A DNA stretch of 64,000 bases from Chloroflexota bacterium (GTDB lineage: Bacteria > Chloroflexota > Anaerolineae > Anaerolineales > UBA11579). Below, one piece after another: positions 17,044 to 25,868 of the stretch; position 1 is the stretch's first letter, and each line of letters begins with the position of its first letter. The DNA lies in the NCBI GenBank assembly GCA_019456165.1, contig VRUJ01000010.1, forward strand, positions 40,540-104,539. The letters are read 5' to 3'. Both the position numbers and the translations under genes were made by a program. Under the pieces are notes generated by a model. That model worked only from the letters and a program-made list of their open reading frames with translations. It was not told where the DNA came from and ran no database searches.

Positions 17044-19926
17044 ATGCCTGATCTTAATAATTCTGAAGCTATCGACATCTTGCTGCGCAAACTAGAATCT
17101 AAAGAAGCCGCCACCAGATTTAAGGCCATAGAAGAGCTTGGCAAAATGGATAGCAGCAGGTATGAAATTGTGCGCGGATTAGAAAATATTGCCATCCATG
17201 ATAAGAGCAAAAAGGTCCGTGACTCTGCAATTTCGGCGCTGGCCTCACAGGCCAACCGAAGCTTAATCCAGCAAAGTTCCACCGTATCCAGGCATTACCG
17301 GGAATTAATTATTGCCCACATGAAACGCTGGGAGGCGGATGGGCTGATAAGTCCCGAACAATCAATTGTGCTCCAGGGGCGTTACAATTTCGACCTTCAA
17401 CCAAGTCTCGGTAAATCTAAGGTACCCATCCAAACTATCAGCCAGAAACCACCACAAGCCAAACAAAGTATTGGGGAAATATTACTAAGCGAATCCACGA
17501 TCAAGACTGCATTATATCTGGGAGCGTTTTTCGTTATCGCCGCCTCCTTCATCTTCGCGGCTGTAATTGAGAACTTGAGGATTCCAATTCTCCTTGGAAA
17601 TACGGCCATATTCTTGGGAGCATCAATAGCCCTGCGCAAAAGGCTGCCACAGGCTAGTTTTGTTCTGTTTATAATTTTTTCATTCATGCTGATTACCGAT
17701 GCCTCGGTGATTGAAGAAGCCCTCAATTTGTCACCCAGCCAGGATGCGCCATATTGGTTTTTCGTGACTGTATTTCTAGCAATCATATGGGGGGCCAGCA
17801 CGATTGGTTTTCAATCTCCCTTTTTCAGCTTAGCCGCGCTCGCTGCCCTCAGCTTTACCGGAATTCATCTTGGGAACTGGACGAATGGCTCTAGCCATGT
17901 GACGCACCTATTTTTGATCTTGATCGCATACGTAGGTCTATTCGGTAGCCGTTGGTTGCAAAGTTGGAAAGACAGCGCTTTTGCTAGACCGTTATTTCTT
18001 TTAACCCAACTTCAAATTTGGCTGACAATGTTGGTTTCTCTAATTAGTGTGGCGGCTTTCGCTGCTGGTCGAACAAATTTGGCAGACACCTGGTGGTTGC
18101 TGGTCAGCTTGAATTGGTTACTTGCCGCTGGTTTTTTCGTGGCGAGCAATATCATCTTCCCGGCAAAGATTCTCGCATATTTCGCAGTCGCCAGCTTACT
18201 TCCTGTCGCCTGGTACTTCATGAGTACTTTTTCTCCCAATGATACAACCGTAATGATCTTTACCTGGGTTTGGGCAAGTCTTTTCGCACTGAGCAGCGAA
18301 TTTGTTCGGAACATTAAACGCGTCGTGGGGGAAGTGTATTCGCGTCCATTATTAATTGCCACCGCACCGCTATATTTTTACTCAATCGGTTTGGCAAGTT
18401 CTTCAGGATCGTCGGTTTCCCTTTTCTCAACTTTTTTAGTTATTGCTATGGTTTATGCTTGGCTCCACTTCCGAAGGCCGCGGCATATTATTTGGTTTTC
18501 TAGTCTGTTTTTGTCATTTCTCGCGTATCTAATATTTTTTACCTTACCAATAATGGATAACCTTATATTTTTTCCGGGGTTCGTACTCTTATGGCCCACT
18601 CCTGTATTCCTGGCAATTGACATCGCAGCCAGAAAATCATTTCAGTTGGGTCCAGTCTGGTATATTTCTCCTCGCGTAATGGGTGTTTTCATAGGCGCAA
18701 TAAATTTATTAGTATTAGTTATTGACGGGTCTTACGATCCGATGAGGGTGGGGTTTGCTTATCTAATCTATGCTGCTGTGGTATATGTTTATGCGATCTT
18801 AGACAAGACTCCAAAGCTAGGTTATTTGGCTTCAGCCATTCTAACAATTTCAACGCTTTATTTCCTGGATTATTTTGGGGAGACAGCTTTGATGGCTTAC
18901 CTGATCAGCCTGGCAAGCATCTACTACGTAACCGGCATCTTCCTCGGCGCGCGTCTAAAAGTTACCAATTGGGCGGAGGTCTTGCGCCAGAGTGGTCTAG
19001 CATTGGCATTATTGGTCTCGGTCTTGGCACCTGCCATTGGAGGCCTTGCCAGCATCGTTAGTATCGCCCTGACAGCATTATTATTCGCTGCTGAGGCTTT
19101 TTCACAGCGCAAGGATTGGGCTGGTTTTGCCGCTCAATTGCTGCTATTAGGCGCTTATTTCCGCGCCTTATTTGAATATGATGAAACTGAGCTGATTTTC
19201 TTCGCGGTGGGAATATTCATTTATTATCTGTTGGGATTCATACCTATAAGATTGAGAAGGCCAGAAAGATGGTCTGATTTGATGCGCGCCAGCGGTTTAA
19301 CCTTTGGTGTAATTCTTTCACTCATAGCTCTGTTTTACGGAGGAGTAGGGGCAATAGTGAGCGTAACACTTGTTGCCGCAGCCTTCACCATCGAGGCTTT
19401 TTACCGTAAGGATGTAATGTTTGGATTTCCTGCCAATCTTTTTTATCTTGAAGCGTACTTCCTGGCTCTTTCCGCTATGGATATCTCGCAACCACAATTT
19501 TATTCGATAGGAGCGGCGAGCTTGGGAATCGTCATGCATTACCTCCTTGCAAAGAGGAAAATTAATACTGCCGCGTTCATTACTGGAATGCTCTCACAGC
19601 TCATCTTATTGAGCACAACATATCTTCAAATGATCTCTACCGGAGAATTCCAATACTTCTTTATCCTATTCTTCCAATCTTTGGCCGTGATAGCTTATGG
19701 AACTATATTGCGTTCTCGCAGTTTGGTCTTCACGCCGGGTGCATTCTTAGTTTTAGCCGTCGTGAGTATTATCTTTGACGCTCTTTCAGATTTGGGATCT
19801 TTATTTATCATATGCGGAACCGGATTTTCATTGTTGGCATTTGGTATTATTGCCCTGACTCTACGAGAGCGATTTTCAAAACTTAAGGAAGACATTGAAG
19901 AAAAAACTGGAGATTGGCAAGCTTGA
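17044..19926 (+). CDS. Giant multipass membrane protein with HEAT-like N-terminus
   Basis: 960 residues. Residues about 1-75 resemble one to two HEAT repeats (LLRKLESKEAATRFKAIEELGKM; KKVRDSAISALASQ). Residues 85-115 contain MKRWEADGLISPEQ, like the cytoplasmic start of DUF2157-type membrane proteins. From about residue 155 to 945 hydrophobic spans follow almost without interruption, roughly 26-30 of them, with short polar turns. The tail (EERFSKLKEDIEEKTGD region) is charged. No transport, glycosyltransferase or catalytic motif is recognisable. GAGGAA precedes the ATG. Long poly-TM proteins of this kind are common in Chloroflexota and uncharacterised. The frame is intact across 2.9 kb, so it is under selection. 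Confidence 0.8.
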   Translation: MPDLNNSEAIDILLRKLESKEAATRFKAIEELGKMDSSRYEIVRGLENIAIHDKSKKVRDSAISALASQANRSLIQQSSTVSRHYRELIIAHMKRWEADGLISPEQSIVLQGRYNFDLQPSLGKSKVPIQTISQKPPQAKQSIGEILLSESTIKTALYLGAFFVIAASFIFAAVIENLRIPILLGNTAIFLGASIALRKRLPQASFVLFIIFSFMLITDASVIEEALNLSPSQDAPYWFFVTVFLAIIWGASTIGFQSPFFSLAALAALSFTGIHLGNWTNGSSHVTHLFLILIAYVGLFGSRWLQSWKDSAFARPLFLLTQLQIWLTMLVSLISVAAFAAGRTNLADTWWLLVSLNWLLAAGFFVASNIIFPAKILAYFAVASLLPVAWYFMSTFSPNDTTVMIFTWVWASLFALSSEFVRNIKRVVGEVYSRPLLIATAPLYFYSIGLASSSGSSVSLFSTFLVIAMVYAWLHFRRPRHIIWFSSLFLSFLAYLIFFTLPIMDNLIFFPGFVLLWPTPVFLAIDIAARKSFQLGPVWYISPRVMGVFIGAINLLVLVIDGSYDPMRVGFAYLIYAAVVYVYAILDKTPKLGYLASAILTISTLYFLDYFGETALMAYLISLASIYYVTGIFLGARLKVTNWAEVLRQSGLALALLVSVLAPAIGGLASIVSIALTALLFAAEAFSQRKDWAGFAAQLLLLGAYFRALFEYDETELIFFAVGIFIYYLLGFIPIRLRRPERWSDLMRASGLTFGVILSLIALFYGGVGAIVSVTLVAAAFTIEAFYRKDVMFGFPANLFYLEAYFLALSAMDISQPQFYSIGAASLGIVMHYLLAKRKINTAAFITGMLSQLILLSTTYLQMISTGEFQYFFILFFQSLAVIAYGTILRSRSLVFTPGAFLVLAVVSIIFDALSDLGSLFIICGTGFSLLAFGIIALTLRERFSKLKEDIEEKTGDWQA

Positions 19927-19935
19927 TTGTGGGGC

Positions 19936-19962
19936 TTGAGGTTTTAGGGTTGGTGGTATACT
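19936..19962 (+). promoter_or_regulatory. Promoter with leaderless start for the ANKH-like gene
   Basis: TTGAGG (19936-19941), a short 15-nt spacer and TATACT (19957-19962) precede the ATG at 19969 by 6 nt. No Shine-Dalgarno is present. Confidence 0.5.
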
Positions 19963-19968
19963 CTTTCA

Positions 19969-21302
19969 ATGACCAGCAGTGCTGAGGCATATTCCCCAAC
20001 CACCCCAAACCTAACCCAAAAACGTATCTTAATCTACTGGCTGCCACTCGCTGCCAGTTGGCTGCTGATGGCTACTGAGGGGCCTGTCATCAATGGCGCT
20101 TTAGCGCGCATGTTTGATGCCGAGCTAATGATTGCAGCTTTCGGGATCGTGGTCTCGTTGAGCATCACCATTGAAAGTCCGGTGATCCCTTTGCTGTCTA
20201 CCAGCACGGCCCTCTCCCGCAGCCGGCAGAGTTATCTGCAATTAAGGCGCTTCACGCTACACTTGATGGTTATTACAACCATCATCCACGCCTTGATGGG
20301 TTGGACTGTTTTATTTGATATCATCGTAGATGACCTAATGGGGATTCCGGAAAAGCTCCTAGAGTCGATCCGTTTGGGGATGCGTTATATGCTATTTTGG
20401 AGTGCAGCTATTGCGTGGAGACGCTTCAAGCAAGGGGTGTTGATTCGGCATGGAAAAACTCGTTTTGTCGGCCAAGGAACCGCGGTAAGATTGACCAGCA
20501 TAGCTGCAACAGTCATTCTCCTGGCTTTCATAGGGCAGATTCAAGGTGTCATAGTCGGAGCGCTTGCACTCAACGTCGGTGTAATCGCCGAGGCGCTATA
20601 TGCCCAGTGGGCGGCGAGTAAATTAATTGCGGAAAAATTCAGCCAGGAAAATCAGCGGAAAAACGACTCCGAATTGAAATATTTCGACCTGGTCAAATTC
20701 CACTCACCGCTGGCTGCCAGTATGCTGCTCTTCTTGCTCATGCAGCCATTAATCGGTCCGCGCTGGCGCGAAACCCCAATCCAGAAAATACCCTGGCTGC
20801 CTGGCCCATTTTATCTAGCCTCTTATTTTTCGTGCGCTCACCTACGGTCGCGCTCCCTGAAGCTATCATCGCACTTAGTGAAGAAAAAAACAGCCAAAAA
20901 CCTCTTCAAACTTTCAGCTTTCGTGTAGGATTGGTGTGTTTATTAATCTTAGGATTTGTAGTTTTTACCCCATTTTCCCAGTTCTATTTTCGCACACTGA
21001 TAGGACTCTCACAAGAATTAACAAATTTAGCTGTCATTGGTGGACGTATTGGTCTTCTAATTCCCATAATCTCCGCAGGAGTCTTCTTTTTCCGTGGACT
21101 CCTTACCGCCAGAGGAGCTACGATACCGGTGACTAGCGCTATGATAATCAATTTGATATCAATGCTGATTGTTTTATTTTTTGGGGTTTCATTCAGAGCA
21201 CCCGGAATAGCTCTTGCAGCTATTGCACTGACGATTGCCTGGTTTTTCGAGGCTTTTAGCCTGGCAATTTCTTTTAGACGAACGAGGTTAATACAACAAT
21301 GA
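19969..21302 (+). pseudogene. ANKH/MATE-like membrane transporter, interrupted by one frameshift
   Basis: Two overlapping frames encode one protein of about 444 residues. The first frame (19969 to about 20755) begins IYWLPLAASWLLMATEGPVINGALAR and continues through RRFKQGVLIRHGKTR, features of bacterial ANKH/MATE-like transporters. After MQPLIG (about 20752) the family-like, hydrophobic sequence continues in another frame as ALARNPNPENTLAAW and runs to 21302, whereas the original frame turns into a charged nonsense tail ending at 20928. One missing base near GGTCCGCGC (20755-20763) explains it. The downstream rhodanese start overlaps the second frame's stop as ATGA, which suggests the full-length protein was recently translated. 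Sequencing error is as likely as true inactivation. Confidence 0.8.
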
Positions 21303-22159
21303 TCTTTAAAACTTTGATTCCGGTTGACCTATTAGCCGATCAATTCAATAACCCTGATTGGGCCATAATTGATTGTCGATTTTCTCTAACGGACACCTCG
21401 CTCGGGAGAAAACAATACGAGCATGCACATATCCCTGGCGCTGTTTACGCCAACCTAGATGAGCATTTATCCGGTCAGGTAATTCCTGGAAAAACCAGCC
21501 GCCACCCTTTGCCCCCCATAGAGACCTTTGCAGGCAAATTATCTGCCTGGGGAATTGGCGAAACCACCCAGGTTGTTGTCTACGATGATGCTAGTGGCGC
21601 AATAGCTGCACGTCTCTGGTGGATGCTAGGCTGGCTTGGACATGAAGCCGTTGCGGTTTTAGACGGTGGTTGGCAGCATTGGTTGAAAAACAATCAACCC
21701 ACCAAAAATGGTGTAGAAAACAGGCCGAGCCAAGATTTTAATCCGCGTCCGAATGCACACTTGATCATCGAAGTTGATCAGGTTTTGGCTATGCGCAACA
21801 ACCCAGATATGCTCCTGGTCGATTCACGCAGTCCTGAACGCTTCCGTGGAGAAGAGGAACCATACGATAGCATTGCTGGGCATATCCCCGGTGCATTGAA
21901 CCTCCCTTTCAAGCAGAATCTAAATAATGCTGGTCTATTCATAGAACAGGAAGAATTGCGCACCCATTTCGAAAATATTCTAGGCGAAGTAAATGCAAAA
22001 CAAACCGTGTTTTACTGCGGTTCAGGGGTAACCGCAGCACATAATATTTTAGCTCTGGTTCATGCTGGTTTAGGCCAAGCTCTACTTTACCCCGGTTCGT
22101 GGAGCGAGTGGATCACTGATCCTAGTAGACCAATCGAAAAATCCGATCAGCCAGGTTGA
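21299..22159 (+). CDS. sseA: Thiosulfate/3-mercaptopyruvate sulfurtransferase
   Basis: 286 residues with two rhodanese domains. The N-terminal one is inactive (IIDCRFSLTD; GHDEA-like segment replaced by GHEAVAVLDGGW). The C-terminal one carries the catalytic Cys in FYCGSGVTAAHN, about residue 241. The CGSGVTA loop is closer to mercaptopyruvate sulfurtransferases than to the CRKGVT type of thiosulfate enzymes, but substrate prediction from the loop is approximate. Cytoplasmic, no signal. Its ATG overlaps the stop of the preceding transporter frame (ATGA), so translation is coupled. The aldo/keto reductase gene follows after 32 nt. Confidence 0.93.
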   Translation: MIFKTLIPVDLLADQFNNPDWAIIDCRFSLTDTSLGRKQYEHAHIPGAVYANLDEHLSGQVIPGKTSRHPLPPIETFAGKLSAWGIGETTQVVVYDDASGAIAARLWWMLGWLGHEAVAVLDGGWQHWLKNNQPTKNGVENRPSQDFNPRPNAHLIIEVDQVLAMRNNPDMLLVDSRSPERFRGEEEPYDSIAGHIPGALNLPFKQNLNNAGLFIEQEELRTHFENILGEVNAKQTVFYCGSGVTAAHNILALVHAGLGQALLYPGSWSEWITDPSRPIEKSDQPG

Positions 22160-22191
22160 TCAGATAAATAGTTAACCTTGGAGGTTACACG

Positions 22192-23163
22192 ATGGAATTT
22201 ACACAATTAGGACGCAGCGGTTTGAAGGTCAGCCGGTTGTGTTTAGGTACGATGAATTATGGTACAGAAACCGAAGAAAAAGACAGCTTTAACCAGATGG
22301 ATAAGGCCCTTGACCTGGGAATCAACTTTTTCGATACCGCGAATGTATACGGCTGGAAAATGGGGGAAGGCATCACAGAAAATATCATCGGCCGCTGGTT
22401 GGCAAAAGGAGATGGTAGGCGCGAAAAAATCGTTTTAGCCACGAAAGCTTATGGGCAAATGGGGGAAGGTGAAAATGAAAGACGTCTGTCCGCTTACCAT
22501 ATCAAGCAAGCTTGCGAGGCCAGCTTGAAACGCATGCAAACCGACCACATCGACCTCTACCAGATGCACCACATCGACCGTTTAACCCCCTGGGAAGAAA
22601 TCTGGCAGGCGATGGAACAATTGGTCAGGGAAGGAAAAGTATTATATGTTGGAAGCAGCAACTTTGCAGCCTGGAATATCGCCCAAGCACAAGGAGAAGC
22701 CAAAGCCCGCTATTTCATGGGATTGGTTTCCGAACAAAGCTTGTATAACCTCAGCTCGCGCACGGTTGAACTAGAAGTTATCCCAGCTTGCCGCGAATTT
22801 GGTCTGGGATTGATTCCCTGGAGTCCGTTGAGCGGGGGCATGCTTGGAGGAGCTTTGAAGAAATTTACTAAAGGCCGCAGGGCTTCTGATTACCAGAAAG
22901 AAAAGATCGAAGAAAGTAAAACACAACTGGAAGCATATGAGGATTTCTGCAATGAATTAGGGGAAAGTCCTGGGGATGTAGCTTTAGCCTGGCTGCTTAA
23001 CAATCCGATTGTAACCGCTCCGATTATTGGCCCGCGTACAATGAAACAGCTTGAGGGCAGTCTTCACGCCTTGGAAATCATACTTGATGAAGATAGTTTG
23101 AAGAAATTAGATGAAATCTGGCCAGGGCCAGGAGGCCAAGCCCCCGAAGCCTATGCCTGGTAG
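22192..23163 (+). CDS. Aldo/keto reductase
   Basis: 323 residues, single-domain TIM barrel, NADPH dependent. The catalytic tetrad is visible: Asp and Tyr in FFDTANVYG, Lys in LATKAYG and His in YQMHHID. The cofactor-binding end shows GSSNF, LIPWSPLSGGML and APIIGPRT. The sequence is closest to the YajO/IolS/Tas-like group that acts on diverse aldehydes and sugars; a specific substrate cannot be named. GGAGG lies upstream of the ATG at 22192. A palindromic element follows the stop. Confidence 0.93.
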   Translation: MEFTQLGRSGLKVSRLCLGTMNYGTETEEKDSFNQMDKALDLGINFFDTANVYGWKMGEGITENIIGRWLAKGDGRREKIVLATKAYGQMGEGENERRLSAYHIKQACEASLKRMQTDHIDLYQMHHIDRLTPWEEIWQAMEQLVREGKVLYVGSSNFAAWNIAQAQGEAKARYFMGLVSEQSLYNLSSRTVELEVIPACREFGLGLIPWSPLSGGMLGGALKKFTKGRRASDYQKEKIEESKTQLEAYEDFCNELGESPGDVALAWLLNNPIVTAPIIGPRTMKQLEGSLHALEIILDEDSLKKLDEIWPGPGGQAPEAYAW

Positions 23164-23173
23164 GGCTATCAAA

Positions 23174-23268
23174 AGACCCTAAGGGTCTCCTAATAAGAAC
23201 TAAACAGTAATCGGTATTGTTTTGAATTTACCAACTTCGTAAACAAGCTCTACAGACCCTTAGGGTCT
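23174..23268. repeat. Pair of related 15-nt palindromes
   Basis: AGACCCTAAGGGTCT (23174-23188) and AGACCCTTAGGGTCT (23254-23268) differ only in the central base and are reverse complements of each other. They lie 80 nt apart between the aldo/keto reductase and the P1-family gene. Each can form a 7-bp stem only with strain at the 1-nt centre, so paired protein-binding sites or one large 95-nt stem-loop are both possible. Confidence 0.6.
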
Positions 23269-23330
23269 AATTGCTACATCTAGATACAATATGTAATAAT
23301 ATACCTTTAATATTATCAAAGGATTCACTC

Positions 23331-24332
23331 ATGGCGAAGAAAATGCATAATGCGATCACGGATGTCCCTGGAATTAAAGTGGGACAAGCCCAGGACGATG
23401 AAGCATTAACCGGCTGCACAGTTATCATGTGTGAAAAGGGCGCGGTGGCCGGCGTTGACCAGCGCGGTGGAGGCCCTGGAAGCCGCGAGATCGCTCTGCT
23501 CAACCCTGTCAACCACATTGAGAAGATTTATGCTGTCATGCTCTCTGGGGGCTCCGCGTTTGGCCTGGACGCTGCATCAGGAGTCGTACAGTATCTTGAC
23601 GAAAAAGGGATCGGTTATGACATTCGTGTGACTAAAATCCCAATTGTCCCCTCCGTGATTCTGAATGATCTTTTCATCGGAAATCCAAAAATCCGACCAG
23701 ATGCGGAAATGGGCTATCAAGCCTGCCTGAAGGCTAGCGTAAAACCCCCAGCCGAAGGAAATTTCGGCGCCGGCACAGGCGCTACGGTCGGAAAAATATT
23801 GGGTCCTACCCAAGCAATGAAAGCTGGAATAGGAACTGCCAGCATGGAAATCGGAGCGGGGGTGATAGTTGGTGCGATAGTGGCTGTCAACGCGATAGGC
23901 GATGTGATTGACCCCGAAAATGGTCAGATCGTCGCAGGTGCGCGCAGCGTCAAGAAAGGGCCGTTAAAGGTCGGGGAGGGTATGTTTGCAGATGCTTTGA
24001 AAGTTATGCGCGGCTTGGTTGGCCGCACCTTATTGAGCCTGGCATCCCGCCAAAATACCGTGATCGGAGTGGTGGCAACTAATGCCAAGTTTGACAAACC
24101 TCAAGCTACAAAAATGGCTCAAATGGCACAAAATGGCGTTGTTCGGGCTATTCGTCCCGCTAATACATTACATGATGGAGATACGATGTTCTCAATGGCA
24201 ACCGGGAAGAAAAAAGCGGATGTAAATATTGTCGGCGCTTTCGCCGCCCAGGTAGTGTCACAGGCAATCTTGCGCTCAGTTCATGCGGCTATAGGAGCTG
24301 GAGGTTATCCGGCAATCTCAGATCTGAAATAA
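23331..24332 (+). CDS. P1/S58-family (DmpA-like) self-processing hydrolase
   Basis: 333 residues. N-terminal GIKVGQAQDDEALTGCTVI and GVDQRGGGPGSRE are typical of the P1/DmpA family of Ntn-like aminopeptidases and amidases. The later VGAIVAVNAIGDVI and the segment ASRQNTVIGVVATNA match the place where related proteins cut themselves before a Thr or Ser that becomes the nucleophile; here that would be the Thr of NT, near residue 241. Cleavage and activity are predicted by analogy. The ATG at 23331 is preceded by AAGGA; the frame is open 60 nt further upstream. The YcaQ-like gene begins 4 nt after its stop. Confidence 0.85.
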   Translation: MAKKMHNAITDVPGIKVGQAQDDEALTGCTVIMCEKGAVAGVDQRGGGPGSREIALLNPVNHIEKIYAVMLSGGSAFGLDAASGVVQYLDEKGIGYDIRVTKIPIVPSVILNDLFIGNPKIRPDAEMGYQACLKASVKPPAEGNFGAGTGATVGKILGPTQAMKAGIGTASMEIGAGVIVGAIVAVNAIGDVIDPENGQIVAGARSVKKGPLKVGEGMFADALKVMRGLVGRTLLSLASRQNTVIGVVATNAKFDKPQATKMAQMAQNGVVRAIRPANTLHDGDTMFSMATGKKKADVNIVGAFAAQVVSQAILRSVHAAIGAGGYPAISDLK

Positions 24333-24336
24333 TCAA

Positions 24337-25587
24337 GTGACAAACAAACCCCCTAACGCTTCTCTCACCATCAGCAATAAAACCGCCAGGCGGTTCCTGC
24401 TGGCTCATCAGGGCCTTTGGCCGCCGCGTAAATTAAAGGGGAAAAGCGGGGTTATGGATTATATCCAGCGGGTTGGCTGTATCCAGTACGATCCAATTAA
24501 TGTGGTTGGGCGCAATCCTGATTTGGTCCTGCAATCGCGAATAAAGGAATACAAACCAGCAATGTTAGAAAGGCTGCTATATAAAGAACGAAAGCTTTGG
24601 GACGGACGGGATAAGATGGCATCCATTCATATGGCTAACGATTGGCCTTTTTTTTATCGTAAACGCAAGCAGCTGCGTGAGTATTACGAAGAACGCTTCG
24701 AAAGCGCGGTAGATCTAAGCCAGAAAGTTTTACAGATCATTGGAGAACGCGGCCCTCTCTCATCAATAGATATACAACATGAAGATACGGTAGAAGGTTT
24801 TTGGGGGCGCCAAACTCGCTTGGTGACAGCCGCTCTTGAAATGCTGTATGAAAGCGGGGCCTTAGGCATTCATCACAAGGTTGGGACCAGGCGCGTATTC
24901 GATCTGGTCGAAAACTTGCTGCCAGCTAGTCTACTGACTACTCCAGAGCCGCATAAAGAAGATGATGATTATGCCGACTGGCACATCTTACGACGGGTGG
25001 GCGGGTTTGGCTTGGTAAGAGCAATGGCTGGCGATCAATGGTTAGGGTTGAGCAGCATAAAGAGCCAGCGGCGAAATTTGGCCTTCCACAGGTTGGTGGA
25101 TAGCGGAAAACTAATGGCATTAAACATCGATGATATTCCAAAACAAGTATTTCTTTTGCGTACAATTGATCTGCCTGCACTCAAACAAGTTCAATCTAAA
25201 AAACCTCGTAAAGCACACGCTACAATCATTGGCGTGCTCGATAACCTCATTTGGGACCGAAAGATGATCAGCATACTCTTTGGATTTGATTACGTCTGGG
25301 AGGTATATAAACCCAAAGCAGAGCGCAAATATGGTTATTACGTGCTGCCAGTCGTCTATGGAGATAGCTTTGTAGCTCGTTTTGAGCCAGTTTTTGATAA
25401 GAAGAAGCGCTTCCTCACCATGAACGATTGGTGGTGGGAAGAAGATGTGGTCGTAAATAATGACATGCAAGCCGCCCTGCTGTCTTGTCTTCGGGATTTT
25501 ATGAAATATTTGGACTGCAACGTGATCATGCGAGACGGGAAAGCCGCCAAAGATAAGAAATTAAGTTGGATTGACGATTTAAACTGA
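24337..25587 (+). CDS. YcaQ/AlkX-like winged-helix DNA glycosylase
   Basis: 416 residues of the HTH_42/YcaQ family, built from tandem winged helices. Residues 15-30 (KTARRFLLAHQGLW) and CIQYDPINVVGRNPDLVLQSR match the family core. Q50-x-D52 in IQYDP corresponds to the QxD catalytic motif described for E. coli YcaQ, which unhooks interstrand crosslinks; the related AlkZ enzymes have QxQ. The start codon is GTG at 24337, only 4 nt after the previous stop, so the two genes are co-transcribed. The family also contains proteins without shown repair activity, so substrate is not certain. Confidence 0.85.
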   Translation: MTNKPPNASLTISNKTARRFLLAHQGLWPPRKLKGKSGVMDYIQRVGCIQYDPINVVGRNPDLVLQSRIKEYKPAMLERLLYKERKLWDGRDKMASIHMANDWPFFYRKRKQLREYYEERFESAVDLSQKVLQIIGERGPLSSIDIQHEDTVEGFWGRQTRLVTAALEMLYESGALGIHHKVGTRRVFDLVENLLPASLLTTPEPHKEDDDYADWHILRRVGGFGLVRAMAGDQWLGLSSIKSQRRNLAFHRLVDSGKLMALNIDDIPKQVFLLRTIDLPALKQVQSKKPRKAHATIIGVLDNLIWDRKMISILFGFDYVWEVYKPKAERKYGYYVLPVVYGDSFVARFEPVFDKKKRFLTMNDWWWEEDVVVNNDMQAALLSCLRDFMKYLDCNVIMRDGKAAKDKKLSWIDDLN

Positions 25588-25636
25588 AGTTCACCCACAA
25601 TTTCTAAGAAAATAACCAAAGATCATAATTTATATC

Positions 25637-25670
25637 GTAGGGGCGACTCGCCGAGTCGCCCCTACATTTT
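25637..25670 (+). repeat. 29-nt perfect palindrome, REP-like, followed by a short T-run
   Basis: GTAGGGGCGACTCG (25637-25650), a central C, and CGAGTCGCCCCTAC (25652-25665) form a perfect 14-bp inverted repeat, then ATTTTT. It is more GC rich than its surroundings. It could terminate the glycosylase transcript and may also be a dispersed repeat, since similar GGGGCGAC palindromes are frequent in some bacterial genomes. The rest of the 25588-25855 gap is AT-rich with no recognisable gene other than the small frame at 25791. Confidence 0.7.
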
Positions 25671-25790
25671 TAGAGTCCCCCCCCACATATTTTTTGAGAA
25701 TACAATTGTTTCATTACATGTAAGAACACAACATCAACCATAGTCAAAGACACATCGGAGTTATTAAAGGAGAGGAGCGAAAGGATTGCT

Positions 25791-25868
25791 ATGGAAAATT
25801 TTAAATATTACTCAAAATCTTGTTTTTCAATAATAAATTTAGAAGGAGAATTATTATGCAACAAATGA
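25791..25868 (+). CDS. Possible 25-residue leader peptide overlapping the next gene
   Basis: An ATG at 25791, preceded by AAAGGA at good spacing, opens a 25-codon frame (MENFKYYSKSCFSIINLEGE and five more residues). It ends 13 nt inside the following membrane-protein gene in another frame. Translation through the Shine-Dalgarno of that gene could couple their expression. No homology is recognised and chance is possible. Confidence 0.2.
   Translation: MENFKYYSKSCFSIINLEGELLCNK

Noticed and set aside
23174..23188. Intrinsic terminator of the aldo/keto reductase gene
   Set aside because: The palindrome has a 1-nt centre and no T-run, so a normal terminator hairpin cannot form.
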